Of a DNA stretch of 16,008 nt, positions 1-8,880 are shown one piece after another. The position numbers were made by a program, and so were the translations under genes. The stretch lies in assembly GCA_905236405.1 (NCBI GenBank), contig CAJOQB010000029.1, positions 1 through 16,008 of the forward strand, given 5' to 3'. The first letter of the stretch is position 1; the number at the start of each line of letters is the position of its first letter. The notes under the pieces were generated by a model. It did no database searches. It worked only from the letters and a program-made list of their open reading frames with translations, and had not been told where the DNA came from. Origin of the DNA: an uncultured Bacteroidales bacterium (GTDB lineage Bacteria > Bacteroidota > Bacteroidia > Bacteroidales > P3).

Positions 1-2622
1 GACAGCTCGACCTTCCACGTACTCGACACCCTGCACGGTTGGCAGCAGGTGTGGCATTTCTTTGCCATCGACCTCTCGTCGGTGCCCACGGGAGCCCGCA
101 TTGCCTTCTTTGGGCACGACATTTTTGCTGGGGACGGCACCTTCTGGCTCGATGATGTGTATCTCACCGATGCACCATGCTGGCTTTGGAACCTCCATGT
201 GGCCGAAATCACGGCAGACTCAGTGCGGCTGGAATGGCACAAGGCTGGCAGTCCCGGATTTTCCGTTGGCTGGGGCAACCACACATACTATCCTTCCGGC
301 ACCAGCATCACCCTGCCGCGCATACCTTATTTTTCATCAGTTTTTCCCTATGAAATAACATATTGTTCATTACCGTCGTACTACCAGTGTCCTTGCAGGC
401 CTGGTGCTCAGGGGGTGTACAGCAACCTCCAAGTGCGGCCCTACCGGCAGGCATCGTGCATCAATGTCGAAGATGGATTCTCTACAGCAGCCATCCCATA
501 CACTGGCACTCCAGTCGAACCATACCTCAGTGCCAGCACTCGCACCACCACAACCCCTGGCATCACAGGCATCTTTGCTGGATCACATACGCTCAACACC
601 AATCCTGGTCCCGACGGCGGCGGCATGATGGTGTTTCCTCGTACCATTCCGCCCGGCGATGCCGTCACTTTGCGATTAGGCAACCGTTTTGGCGACTGGG
701 AATCGGCATCCATGCTCTACACCATTACAGTCGACACCAATGTGGCCGACATGATGGTGATGAAATACACCATGGCGATGGCATGGGGTACGTTTCAGGG
801 AACAGAAACAACCTACCGCAATGACACCATCCATCCCGCCTGGTTCCGCATTGAGCTGATGGATGACACCATGGGAGTGCTGCCTTCGTCCGATTGCAGC
901 CAACTCCTGATTCGTGCCACTGACCCGACGGGTTGGGACGATGTGAACAGCATGTACAAGCGACGCAACTTCACGGGTATGTCCTTCGACCTTCGACCCT
1001 ATCATGGACAGCGGTTGCACCTGCGAGTTACTGCTTGCGACGGAGCTGTCAACAACCGTTGGTGTTATGCCTACTACAATTTTACATGCCTCAAACGGTA
1101 TGACATCGTGCACGAATGCTCGGGCGACAGCGTCACCCTCGAAGCACCCTACGGTTTCCTCTACCGATGGTGGCGTGAGGGCGACACCGCTACCATAGCC
1201 ACAACACAAAGCATCACCATGCTTGCCGACGGGACGCTCTATCATTGCCAACTTGTCAATAGGTTCGATGCGGATTGTGTCGATACCATCACTCGTTTTG
1301 CTATGGCCGGCTCGCTGATAACGATGCGTGATACCGTGTTGGAGAACGACCTCCCACAAACCTTTCGCGGCATCACATTCAACGCTGCTGTCGACACCCT
1401 GTTTACTATTCCTTCGGATGTGGGTTGTGACACCGTGGTGCATTATTCTCTTCATGTATGGCCAAACCACGACACCCTTCTTTTGCTGCGACGTTGCCCC
1501 GACGAATGGCCTGTCGATTGGCAGGGTCACCTTTTTTTGTGTCCCGACAGCGTGACCCTATTTCTGACCGACATCCATGGAGCCGACAGCATCGTGACAC
1601 TTGTCGCAGAAAATGCACCGACGTACGATACTAACCACACCGAATACATCTGTCCAAGGAGGCCATTCATATATGGCGATATTGACTATGGAGGTCCTGT
1701 GTCGTTCGACACCCTGCTGACAACTGTCGATGGGTGCGACTCCTTGGTTCATGTGGCATTGGTTGTGCGTGATAGCACTTTCCGCGTGGCTGCATATCAT
1801 AGCATCGACGGACAGTTTTGGAGCGACACGTTGCCCATCGTGCTTTGTGCCAACCAAACGCTCTATGTCGTTGACTCTTCTCAGGACGCTTGGTCGCGTT
1901 TGTGGCTGCTCGACGAACACGACAGCGTCACCTCCCAACAGGCACAGTTCTTTTTCGAAGGATGTGACAGCGTGACGAGTGCCGAAATCCTCCTTGTTGC
2001 CTCCAGCCAGAATGGTTGTTATGATACGCTGCAAATGCCTGTGTTGGTCTTTCCTGTGCCCGAAGCGGCTTTTGAGTGGAGTCCGGAACATCCAGTAGAC
2101 ATAAATCCCGAAGTGCAACTGGTCAACCTTACCCAACCGTCTGACTGCGAATGGCTATGGACGGTGGAGACAGCCTATGGCGATGCTGACACCTTAACAA
2201 GCTTCTCTCCCCTCTATCGTTGGGAAACAACAATGGGCGAACACAATGTGACCCTTCGGGCTTTGCTGACGTTCAATCAAGACACCCTGAAGCACATCTG
2301 TGCCGACACCGTTTCTCACACCATCACTATCGTCACCGTATGGCTCTCTTTCCCGAATGTGGTCACCCCCAATGGCGACGGCATCAACGACCGATGGGAG
2401 ATAGTCAACCTTGTCGAAATGGGCATCTACCCTGTCAACGAACTATGGATATACAACCGATGGGGCAAACAGGTCTTTCATGCACGAGACATCAAGAGTC
2501 ACGACCAGTTTTGGGACCCCAACATACCGCTGTGTCCTGATGGCACCTACTTCTTTCGCTTTTCGGCTTTGAGTGAGTATGGACATGTGAGCCGCATCGG
2601 ATGCATAGAGGTGCTGAGATAG
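1..2622 (+). CDS. Large T9SS-secreted protein with gliding-motility-associated C-terminal domain (5' end outside window)
   Basis: The frame is open from base 1 with no stop, so the true start lies upstream; the GTG at 49 is only an internal valine. The 873 visible codons begin with what looks like the end of a jelly-roll (cleaved-adhesin/MAM-like) domain, with the sequence FWLDDVYLTDAPCW around codons 50-60. A long beta-rich region follows with recurrent GCDT/GCDS-V motifs (about codons 470-680), common in large Bacteroidota surface proteins, then a PKD-like segment (about 680-780). The last ~90 codons are a classic CHU_C/TIGR04131 sorting domain: FPNVVTPNGDGINDRW from codon 784, then LWIYNRWGKQVF and DGTYFF. 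In this family that domain directs type IX secretion across the outer membrane (type B signal). The role of the cargo is unknown; an adhesin or surface protein is an inference. The DUF481 gene follows on the same strand. Confidence 0.9.
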   Translation, partial: DSSTFHVLDTLHGWQQVWHFFAIDLSSVPTGARIAFFGHDIFAGDGTFWLDDVYLTDAPCWLWNLHVAEITADSVRLEWHKAGSPGFSVGWGNHTYYPSGTSITLPRIPYFSSVFPYEITYCSLPSYYQCPCRPGAQGVYSNLQVRPYRQASCINVEDGFSTAAIPYTGTPVEPYLSASTRTTTTPGITGIFAGSHTLNTNPGPDGGGMMVFPRTIPPGDAVTLRLGNRFGDWESASMLYTITVDTNVADMMVMKYTMAMAWGTFQGTETTYRNDTIHPAWFRIELMDDTMGVLPSSDCSQLLIRATDPTGWDDVNSMYKRRNFTGMSFDLRPYHGQRLHLRVTACDGAVNNRWCYAYYNFTCLKRYDIVHECSGDSVTLEAPYGFLYRWWREGDTATIATTQSITMLADGTLYHCQLVNRFDADCVDTITRFAMAGSLITMRDTVLENDLPQTFRGITFNAAVDTLFTIPSDVGCDTVVHYSLHVWPNHDTLLLLRRCPDEWPVDWQGHLFLCPDSVTLFLTDIHGADSIVTLVAENAPTYDTNHTEYICPRRPFIYGDIDYGGPVSFDTLLTTVDGCDSLVHVALVVRDSTFRVAAYHSIDGQFWSDTLPIVLCANQTLYVVDSSQDAWSRLWLLDEHDSVTSQQAQFFFEGCDSVTSAEILLVASSQNGCYDTLQMPVLVFPVPEAAFEWSPEHPVDINPEVQLVNLTQPSDCEWLWTVETAYGDADTLTSFSPLYRWETTMGEHNVTLRALLTFNQDTLKHICADTVSHTITIVTVWLSFPNVVTPNGDGINDRWEIVNLVEMGIYPVNELWIYNRWGKQVFHARDIKSHDQFWDPNIPLCPDGTYFFRFSALSEYGHVSRIGCIEVLR

Positions 2623-2695
2623 GAACTGGTCGTCCGTCAAGGAGGCCGCAGGAGGTTTCATACTAAACAAGGGCTTTTTGCGTTACCATTCCGAA

Positions 2696-3454
2696 GTGAC
2701 AATCAACAAAAACACAACCATTTTGAGGAAGACAATATTGTTAATACTTGCGGTGCTGGCAACCATCACCCTTTCGGCACAAGGCCAATGGAAATACCGT
2801 CTTGGTTTTGGCGGCGAGCTGAAAGATGGCAACGTCAACATCCTCACCATCAGAAACGACGGTGCCGTTGTTCGCAACGACAGCACGTTGGCTTTCGACG
2901 CGGGTTATGCTATCGTCTATGGCGAGAAGGCCAAGGAGGTCTACGACAAGAGCCTTACCGCCCACATGAAGTTCGACCTGTGGCAGTACGACCGTTGGTC
3001 GCCTTTCGTCTCGGCCACCTACCTCAACAACAAATTCAAAGGCTTCGACTATCGCCTTAGTGCACTCTTCGGCGTCAAGTACCGACTATACGCCAACCGG
3101 CGTTGCGACTACTCCATCAGCGGAGCCTATGTGCAGGACTATACCGAGTACGGCGACCCTACCGTCACCCTCAAGGCAATGGTGAGCCGTTTCTCGCTGC
3201 GGTTCAAGATGCGTCACCGGATTGCCGACAACGTCAGCATCAGGCATACCACCTTTTGGCAGCCCTCGCTGATGTCTCTTTGGACGAGCCTCGCCGACGA
3301 CTATGTGGTGACGAGCGTCACCTCGCTGAACACCAAAATCACCGAACATATCTCTTTTGACATCAATTTCAACTACGAGTACCACTCCCGTGTGCCCAAC
3401 GGCATCAACAAGCGGGACATCATCACTTCCGCCTCGTTGCGGATAGACTTCTAA
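2696..3454 (+). CDS. DUF481-type outer-membrane beta-barrel protein
   Basis: The product has a hydrophobic signal sequence (RKTILLILAVLATITLSAQ) followed by about 220 residues of alternating aromatic and charged strands. The segment FKGFDYRLSALFGVKYRLY and the early GELKDGNVN resemble the DUF481 (salt-induced outer membrane/YdiY-like) family. The protein ends in RIDF, a terminal aromatic as in many outer-membrane barrels. No ATG exists in this frame after the upstream stop, so the start is uncertain. The candidates are TTG 2678, GTG 2696 (chosen) and TTG 2723, which would start directly at the signal peptide. The gene follows the T9SS gene by about 70 bases with no promoter visible between them, so it is probably cotranscribed. 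Function within the family is not well defined; an outer-membrane location is inferred. Confidence 0.75.
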   Translation: MTINKNTTILRKTILLILAVLATITLSAQGQWKYRLGFGGELKDGNVNILTIRNDGAVVRNDSTLAFDAGYAIVYGEKAKEVYDKSLTAHMKFDLWQYDRWSPFVSATYLNNKFKGFDYRLSALFGVKYRLYANRRCDYSISGAYVQDYTEYGDPTVTLKAMVSRFSLRFKMRHRIADNVSIRHTTFWQPSLMSLWTSLADDYVVTSVTSLNTKITEHISFDINFNYEYHSRVPNGINKRDIITSASLRIDF

Positions 3455-3477
3455 TCTTCGAGGAAGAAATATTTTTT
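3455..3477 (+). terminator. Weak intrinsic terminator after the DUF481 gene
   Basis: Directly after the TAA stop, TCTTC (3455-3459) pairs with GAAGA (3463-3467) around a GAG loop, followed by AATA and six T residues (3472-3477). The 5-bp stem is short and poor in GC, so termination may be partial. The T-tract overlaps the -33 box of the next promoter. Confidence 0.4.
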
Positions 3478-3505
3478 GCCATATTGCCCGACTTTTGTAC
3501 ATTTG
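3475..3505 (+). promoter_or_regulatory. Bacteroidota-type sigma-ABfr promoter for the five-gene operon
   Basis: TTTG at 3475-3478 is followed after exactly 19 bases by TACATTTG at 3498-3505. This matches the known Bacteroidota promoter form TTTG-N19-21-TAnnTTTG. Transcription would begin near 3511-3514, giving a leader of about 95 bases before the ATG at 3609. No other promoter of this form was seen before 9711, so it probably drives the whole run of closely spaced genes. Confidence 0.7.
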
Positions 3506-3608
3506 CATTTTAATGCCGTTGTAAGGAATAAGGTGCTACGGTTTATGGTTCAGAGCCTTAGGCACTCTTTCGACGTTAACAGGTATATTGTATATAAAAA
3601 GGAAACGC

Positions 3609-4691
3609 ATGATAAAATATAGACTTTTGTTCGTTTTGGGGCTGTTGGCGGGCGTGTGTCTGCAAGCCCAGAATGTCAGCAACATTCATTTCAGCCGCGT
3701 CAACCGCGAGGTGACGCTGACCTACGACTTGGACAAGGCGGCGGACATCCGCATCCAGGTCTCCACCGATCATGGAATCACCTATGGCGACTATATCGAG
3801 AACTTCTCGGGCGACGCTGGCCGCAACGTGCAGCCGGGTACCCGCAAGACGGTGCTCTTCTACGACCTGCCCGACCTTCGCAGCATCCCCTATGTGCTCG
3901 ACACTTTTGCCGGTCTCTGCTGGGACGACACCAACATCGTCTTCAATGTCGAGGTCGACGACGGCTCGGTGGACATCAAGGTTAACAACGAACGCATCCG
4001 TATGATGCGTGTCCCGGGTGGCTCGTTCACCATGGGATGCACCCGTCCGGGGGCGGTGAAGCATACCTACGACGAGAGCAAGCCGACCCACCGTGTGACG
4101 GTCGACACATTCTACATGGGCAAATACGAGGTGACGCAGCGTATCTGGAAAGAGGTGATGGACAACAATCCCTCACGATGGCAGTATAACGACAGCTTGC
4201 CTGTCGAACAGGTGTCGTATCAGGATGTGCAGATATTCATCGCCCGTCTGAGCCAGATGACCGGCTATCGCTTCCGTCTGCCTACCGAAGCCGAATGGGA
4301 GTTCGCAGCTCGTGGCGGCAACCACTCCTCCGACTGTGTCTTTCCGGGTGTCAACGAGGATTTGGGCAGTGTGGCTTGGTATGGCATGAACAGCGGCAAC
4401 CGCACCCATCCTGTGGGACGGCTCAAACCCAACGAGCTGGGTCTTTACGATATGGCCGGCAACGTGTGGGAGTGGTGCAGCGACTGGTATAGCGACTACA
4501 CCTCCGACCCGCAGGTCAACCCCCGTGGCCCCAAGCGTGGCGAGAACCGCATCCTCCGCGGCGGCTGCCTCAACAGCCCTTCGTGGGGTTGTGCTGTCTT
4601 CGATCGCAGTTGGTATCTGCCCGACCACGGCTATGGCTTCCACGGGTTCCGTTTAGTGCTCGACTCGGTGGAACGCCCCGTCGACGAATAA
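3609..4691 (+). CDS. Exported SUMF1/FGE-sulfatase-domain protein (360 aa)
   Basis: ATG 3609 is chosen because it places a clean signal peptide (MIKYRLLFVLGLLAGVCLQAQ) at the N-terminus; an upstream TTG at 3588 is less likely. Residues about 22-125 form a beta-sandwich-like region (FSRVNREVTLTYDL, then GTRKTVLFYDL) often found ahead of SUMF1 domains in Bacteroidota. Residues about 130-350 are a SUMF1 (formylglycine-generating-enzyme-like) domain, with VPGGSFTMGC, YMGKYEVTQ, RLPTEAEWEFAARGG, GLYDMAGNVWEWCSDWY, ILRGG and GFRLVL. In true FGEs the segment after the RGG-like motif carries two catalytic cysteines. Here the cysteines are at positions 1 and 9 after RGG, and the position equivalent to the first catalytic cysteine is Ser. 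Sulfatase activation is therefore unlikely, and a structural or carbohydrate-binding role is possible. First gene of the operon, 26 bases before hpt. Confidence 0.88.
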   Translation: MIKYRLLFVLGLLAGVCLQAQNVSNIHFSRVNREVTLTYDLDKAADIRIQVSTDHGITYGDYIENFSGDAGRNVQPGTRKTVLFYDLPDLRSIPYVLDTFAGLCWDDTNIVFNVEVDDGSVDIKVNNERIRMMRVPGGSFTMGCTRPGAVKHTYDESKPTHRVTVDTFYMGKYEVTQRIWKEVMDNNPSRWQYNDSLPVEQVSYQDVQIFIARLSQMTGYRFRLPTEAEWEFAARGGNHSSDCVFPGVNEDLGSVAWYGMNSGNRTHPVGRLKPNELGLYDMAGNVWEWCSDWYSDYTSDPQVNPRGPKRGENRILRGGCLNSPSWGCAVFDRSWYLPDHGYGFHGFRLVLDSVERPVDE

Positions 4692-4717
4692 TCACTCTCC
4701 ATACTAAATCATTTGTC

Positions 4718-5272
4718 ATGAAAGTACTCGACAAAGAATTCCGCCCTTACTTGAAGGCCGAAGAGATTCATGCCGTTGTTAGGGAGACGGCTGTACGTTT
4801 GTATGCCGATTTGAAGGATGTGCACGATGCGACCGGAAGGCCGCCGCTGCTGTTGCCCATACTGAACGGTGCCTTCGTCTTTGCCGCCGACCTCTGTCGC
4901 GAGTTGGGCGACTTGGGGTTGGATGCCGAAGTCTGTTTTGTGAAAAACTCCTCCTATTCCGGCACCAGCAGTACAGGAGAGGTGAAACATCTCATCGGCC
5001 TCACCGACAATGTCAAGGGCCGCGATGTGATCATCGTCGAGGACATTATCGAGACAGGCCTTTCGGTACGCGACAATATCGAACAACTGCTGCAAGCAGG
5101 CGTCCGTAGCATCAAGGTGTGCTGCCTGTTCCACAAGCCGGAACTGTTCAAGTGCGACTATGCTATCGACTATGTGGGTCGCATCATCGACAACGATTTC
5201 ATTGTGGGTTACGGGCTCGACTACAACGAGCGCGGTCGTATGCTCAAAGATGTGTGGATTCTTGACGAATAA
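4718..5272 (+). CDS. hpt: Hypoxanthine phosphoribosyltransferase
   Basis: This cytoplasmic purine-salvage enzyme transfers the phosphoribosyl group of PRPP to hypoxanthine (and usually guanine), giving IMP or GMP. The 184-residue product has the normal family length. Visible motifs are ILNGAFVFAADL (about residues 48-59), the flexible-loop motif SSYSGTSSTG (78-87), the PRPP-binding loop VIIVEDIIETGLS (104-116), and the C-terminal FIVGYGLDYNER (161-172). ATG 4718 is the natural start; the frame is open further upstream only because it overlaps the previous gene's end. It lies 26 bases after the SUMF1 gene and 14 bases before a lipoprotein gene, so this housekeeping enzyme is apparently transcribed with envelope genes. 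Identification is secure from the motifs. Confidence 0.95.
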   Translation: MKVLDKEFRPYLKAEEIHAVVRETAVRLYADLKDVHDATGRPPLLLPILNGAFVFAADLCRELGDLGLDAEVCFVKNSSYSGTSSTGEVKHLIGLTDNVKGRDVIIVEDIIETGLSVRDNIEQLLQAGVRSIKVCCLFHKPELFKCDYAIDYVGRIIDNDFIVGYGLDYNERGRMLKDVWILDE

Positions 5273-5286
5273 AACCTGATTTGGAG

Positions 5287-5643
5287 ATGAGAAAGAGACG
5301 TTTCCTTTGGATGATTCTTTGCAGCGTGATGCTCTTTGCCGGCTGCGAACCCGAGGTCTCCTTCGATGCCGACCTGCTGGTGGGCAAATGGCAGATGGGT
5401 ACCGAATACTGGAAGTATAACAGCGATTTTTCTGGCGCCACATGGGATGTCGCCGATGATGTCAGCGAGGAGGAGGCACAACCCTTCACCTGGACGTTGG
5501 AGGACGACCAGCTGACGCAGCTCCACCAGATGGAGATGGGTGGTGTGGTGCCCAAGGTATACACCGTCACCACGCTCAACACCACCACGCTGATCTACAA
5601 AGACAACTACAGCCAAACCTTTACCTTTAAACGTATATCATGA
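5287..5643 (+). CDS. Small lipoprotein, lipocalin-like
   Basis: ATG 5287 gives a 118-residue protein with a charged N-terminus (MRKRRF), a hydrophobic stretch and a lipobox LFAGC with the lipid-accepting cysteine at residue 20, so a lipoprotein is well supported. The mature part starts near FDADLLVGKWQM and continues with short strands (FTWTLEDDQLTQL, YTVTTLNTTTLIYKD). This pattern resembles the lipocalin-like domains of many small Bacteroidota lipoproteins, where LxGKW opens the barrel. That family assignment is by general resemblance. The stop overlaps the start of the AsmA-like gene (ATGA, 5640-5643), suggesting translational coupling. No ligand can be inferred. Confidence 0.85.
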   Translation: MRKRRFLWMILCSVMLFAGCEPEVSFDADLLVGKWQMGTEYWKYNSDFSGATWDVADDVSEEEAQPFTWTLEDDQLTQLHQMEMGGVVPKVYTVTTLNTTTLIYKDNYSQTFTFKRIS

Positions 5644-8600
5644 GCGAAGCAACAGAAACCATCCAGTCGCACGAGCAAGTCAGTCGTCCTCGTCGACGGG
5701 GGTTGAAGATAGCCCTTGTCTCGGTCGCTTCGTTGTTGGGATTGCTGCTCGTGGCCGTCGTGGTGGCACTCTATATTGTGTTCACCCCTGCACGGCTCAC
5801 CTCCATCGTCAACAAGCTGTCCGACAAATATATCCTCTGTGAGTCGCATTTCGACCGAGTCAACCTCTCGCTCTTCAAGACCTTCCCCAATGCGGGCTTG
5901 GATGTGAAGAACGTGGTGCTGGTCAATCCCGTCGCGGGGGCTCAGAACGACACGCTGGCAGCGTTGAAAGACCTGACGGTGGCCATCAATATTCGCGACT
6001 TCATCAAACATAGGGACATCAAGGTCGAGAAACTCTTCCTCGACGATGTGTTTGCCAATATCTTCATCGCCGAAGACGGCAGCACCAATTTCGATATCTT
6101 CCCCTCGGGCGACACCACGCAGACAGACACCTCCTCGTCGCTGCCCTCGCATATCGACCTCAAGCAGGTGAAGGTCAAAGGAATGTACTGCGACTTCAAG
6201 GACAACAAAGACGGCATGAAAGCCCGTGTCGACGACATGGACCTCAAGGTCGACGGCTTGTGGAAAGACGAAGCCATCGACGCGACGCTCGATTTCGGCG
6301 CTCGCAAGATCGCCTGCTCCATGCGTGACAGCGTAGGCAAGGAGACCCTCAACACCATCCTCGACAAGATAGATTTGGCTCTCGATGTCCAAGGCCCCTT
6401 CCGTCAACTCGACGGTCGTGTCGACCTCTCTATACCCACCGCCAAGGTGGCGCTGCAGGGTACCGACTATGTGACCGATGCCGCCAATGCCTCGCGTCGC
6501 GACCTGCTCACGGTAAAGGCTCCCTTCAAAGCCAACCTCGACGACCTTAGCCTCACCCTTTCGGAGGCTTCGATAGCGTTGACCGAATACATCATTCGGC
6601 TCGACGGCGACGTGCAACTGCCGCACGACGGGGCGCCTCTGAATGTCGACACTCGGTTCGAAACCAACTCTTGGCAGGTGGCTCCGCTGCTCGAGATACT
6701 TCCTCCCCAATTCACCACGTGGCAGCAGGGTATGGACCTCGACGCTCGGTTGTCGTTACAGGGTAGGGCAGAAGGCTCGGTCACCGACAGCACCCTGCCC
6801 CTCATCACCGCCCACCTCGAAATGGATAACGGACGTTTCTCCGACCATAAGATTCTCCCTTACGACCTCAGCAAGATAGAGGCCAATCTCGATGCCGACC
6901 TCGACTTCGGCCCCAAGGGCAAAAGCAACGTCAAGGTCAACAACCTCTATGCGGTGACGGGCAAGAACAACGTCGCCGTCAAAGGTGTCGTCACCGATTT
7001 GTTGGGGGTGATGGATATCGATGCCAACATCAACGGCAATATCCAGTTGCCCGACATCAAGCCCTTCCTCCCCGATGATCTCGATATGGAGCTCAAAGGC
7101 ACCAGCCGACTCGATGTCCACGCTCAAACCAACTTGCAGCATCTACAGAAACTCGACATACCCCATATGAAGGTGGACGGCAAGGTGGTGCTCAACCAGC
7201 TCGATGTCCGCTACGACGACATCAAGGCCAACAGCCCTCAGCTGGCCGTCGATGTACGCATCCCTGCCAAGAAACTCACTTCGTCGTTCGACGAACTGCT
7301 CAGTGCCACCATCCAAAGCCCCTCGCTTCATGCCGTCGTCCCGAGTGCCGGTATCGACGCATCGCTCACGACAGCCGACTTGGAAGCCGCCATCAGCAAT
7401 GTGCTGGCCGACAACGTCCCCTTCTCGGTGGCCGCCAAAGGGACGTTCTCCAAGATTGAGGGCGATATGGACACTATTTACGCTGCTATCGACGATCCCG
7501 ACCTTGTGTTCGAGATGGTGCCCAACCGTCGCGACCCCGCCAAGGTGCAATACAAGGTGAACTACAACAGCTCCAGCCTCTTCGCCAAAATCAACGACAG
7601 CCTTTCGGTCAACATGGCGGGTCTCTCCATCAAGGGTACCGCCAACTACGACTCCACTCGCTCCAACGCTTTGCAGAAGTGGAGCCCCAATCTCGATGTC
7701 GACTTCAAGCGTGGATACATCAACCACTCGCAACTCGACTATATCGTCCAAGTACCCGATATCAAGTTCAACTACAAACCCGAACGCTGCGAGATTGCCA
7801 GCGCCAACGTCGTCTTCGGCAATAGCGATTTCTACCTCTCGGGTGCCGTCACCGGTCTTGAGAAATGGATTTCGCACGAGGATATGCTCAAAGGCGAACT
7901 AAATTTCACCTCCAACTACACCAATGTCGACGACCTGATGAACGCCCTCAGCGGCCTCGGTAGCGACGAGGATTCGCTCCGTGTGCAGCAGGCGGAGGTC
8001 AAGGTCGATGCCGGAAAGAAAGAGGCCAACCCCTTCATCTGTCCTCGCGATGTCGATTTCGTGTTACACACACGAGTCAAAGAGTGTACCGCTTTCGACA
8101 ACGAGCTGCAGGAACTGGCTGGCGACGTCATGCTCCGCGACGGAGTGGCGGTGCTCGAGCAGGTTGGCTTCGTCTGCAAGGCGGCTCGTATGCAGCTCAC
8201 GGCACTCTACCGCACCCCTCGTGTCAACCACATCTTTGTCGGCATGGACTTCCACCTGCTCGACATCAATATCTCCGAGCTCATCGACATGATACCCTAT
8301 GTCGACACCCTGGTGCCGATGCTCTCCGCCTTCGAGGGACGTGCCGACTTCCACCTGTGTGCCGAGACCTATGTCGACGCCTACTACAAACCCAAGATGT
8401 CCACCCTGCGCGGTGCCGCCGCCCTCAGCGGCGACAGCTTGGTGGTACTCGACAACGAGACCTTCAACACCATTGCTAAGTACATGATGTTCAACAAAAA
8501 GACAAAGAACATCATCGACAGCCTTGATGTCGAGATGACCGTCTTCCGCAAAGAGGTGGAGCTCTATCCCTTCCTCCTCACCATGGACAAGTACCAGTTG

Positions 8601-8870
8601 GTGGCATCGGGTCGACACAACCTCGACAACAACTACGACTACCACCTCGAGATACTGCAGAGCCCCCTGCCCACCCGTCTGGCTCTCGACGTCAAGGGTG
8701 TGATGCCCAAGTTGGGCTTCTCCCTCACCCAATGCCGCTATGCCGACCTCTATCGTCCCGAGCGACGCGGCGAGTTGGAGAACCAAACCCTCCGTCTGAA
8801 GTCGCTTATCCGCGAGTCGCTCGAACGCAACGTCAAAGCATCGACCCGCAGCTACCAAGGGTTGGAGTAA
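5640..8870 (+). CDS. AsmA-like inner-membrane-anchored envelope protein (1076 aa)
   Basis: The protein has a short basic cytoplasmic N-terminus (RPRRRGLK), one membrane segment at about residues 21-47, and a periplasmic body of more than 1000 residues. The body is made of repeating beta strands with many Asp/Asn-rich turns (LDVDFKRGY, LEMDNGRFSDH, FNYKPERCE). After the membrane helix comes an AsmA-type opening (VNLSLFKTFPNAGLDVKNVVL). The C-terminal part (about 860-1070) contains HLLDINISELIDMIPYVD and a region resembling the AsmA C-terminal domain. AsmA/TamB/YhdP relatives are long beta-groove proteins implicated in lipid transport between membranes and in outer-membrane homeostasis; that role is inferred here. 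It starts inside the lipoprotein stop and ends 10 bases before the second SUMF1 gene. Confidence 0.88.
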   Translation: MSEATETIQSHEQVSRPRRRGLKIALVSVASLLGLLLVAVVVALYIVFTPARLTSIVNKLSDKYILCESHFDRVNLSLFKTFPNAGLDVKNVVLVNPVAGAQNDTLAALKDLTVAINIRDFIKHRDIKVEKLFLDDVFANIFIAEDGSTNFDIFPSGDTTQTDTSSSLPSHIDLKQVKVKGMYCDFKDNKDGMKARVDDMDLKVDGLWKDEAIDATLDFGARKIACSMRDSVGKETLNTILDKIDLALDVQGPFRQLDGRVDLSIPTAKVALQGTDYVTDAANASRRDLLTVKAPFKANLDDLSLTLSEASIALTEYIIRLDGDVQLPHDGAPLNVDTRFETNSWQVAPLLEILPPQFTTWQQGMDLDARLSLQGRAEGSVTDSTLPLITAHLEMDNGRFSDHKILPYDLSKIEANLDADLDFGPKGKSNVKVNNLYAVTGKNNVAVKGVVTDLLGVMDIDANINGNIQLPDIKPFLPDDLDMELKGTSRLDVHAQTNLQHLQKLDIPHMKVDGKVVLNQLDVRYDDIKANSPQLAVDVRIPAKKLTSSFDELLSATIQSPSLHAVVPSAGIDASLTTADLEAAISNVLADNVPFSVAAKGTFSKIEGDMDTIYAAIDDPDLVFEMVPNRRDPAKVQYKVNYNSSSLFAKINDSLSVNMAGLSIKGTANYDSTRSNALQKWSPNLDVDFKRGYINHSQLDYIVQVPDIKFNYKPERCEIASANVVFGNSDFYLSGAVTGLEKWISHEDMLKGELNFTSNYTNVDDLMNALSGLGSDEDSLRVQQAEVKVDAGKKEANPFICPRDVDFVLHTRVKECTAFDNELQELAGDVMLRDGVAVLEQVGFVCKAARMQLTALYRTPRVNHIFVGMDFHLLDINISELIDMIPYVDTLVPMLSAFEGRADFHLCAETYVDAYYKPKMSTLRGAAALSGDSLVVLDNETFNTIAKYMMFNKKTKNIIDSLDVEMTVFRKEVELYPFLLTMDKYQLVASGRHNLDNNYDYHLEILQSPLPTRLALDVKGVMPKLGFSLTQCRYADLYRPERRGELENQTLRLKSLIRESLERNVKASTRSYQGLE

Positions 8871-8880
8871 TGTAAGTGAT

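Noticed and set aside
676..1530. 284-codon open frame on the minus strand inside the T9SS gene
   Set aside because: It is fully antisense to a clear secreted-protein gene with a recognised C-terminal domain, and its translation shows no domain.
5607..6710. 367-codon open frame on the minus strand opposite the AsmA-like gene
   Set aside because: It mirrors the codon bias of the plus-strand AsmA gene and has no recognisable motif; the plus-strand gene is in a tight operon.
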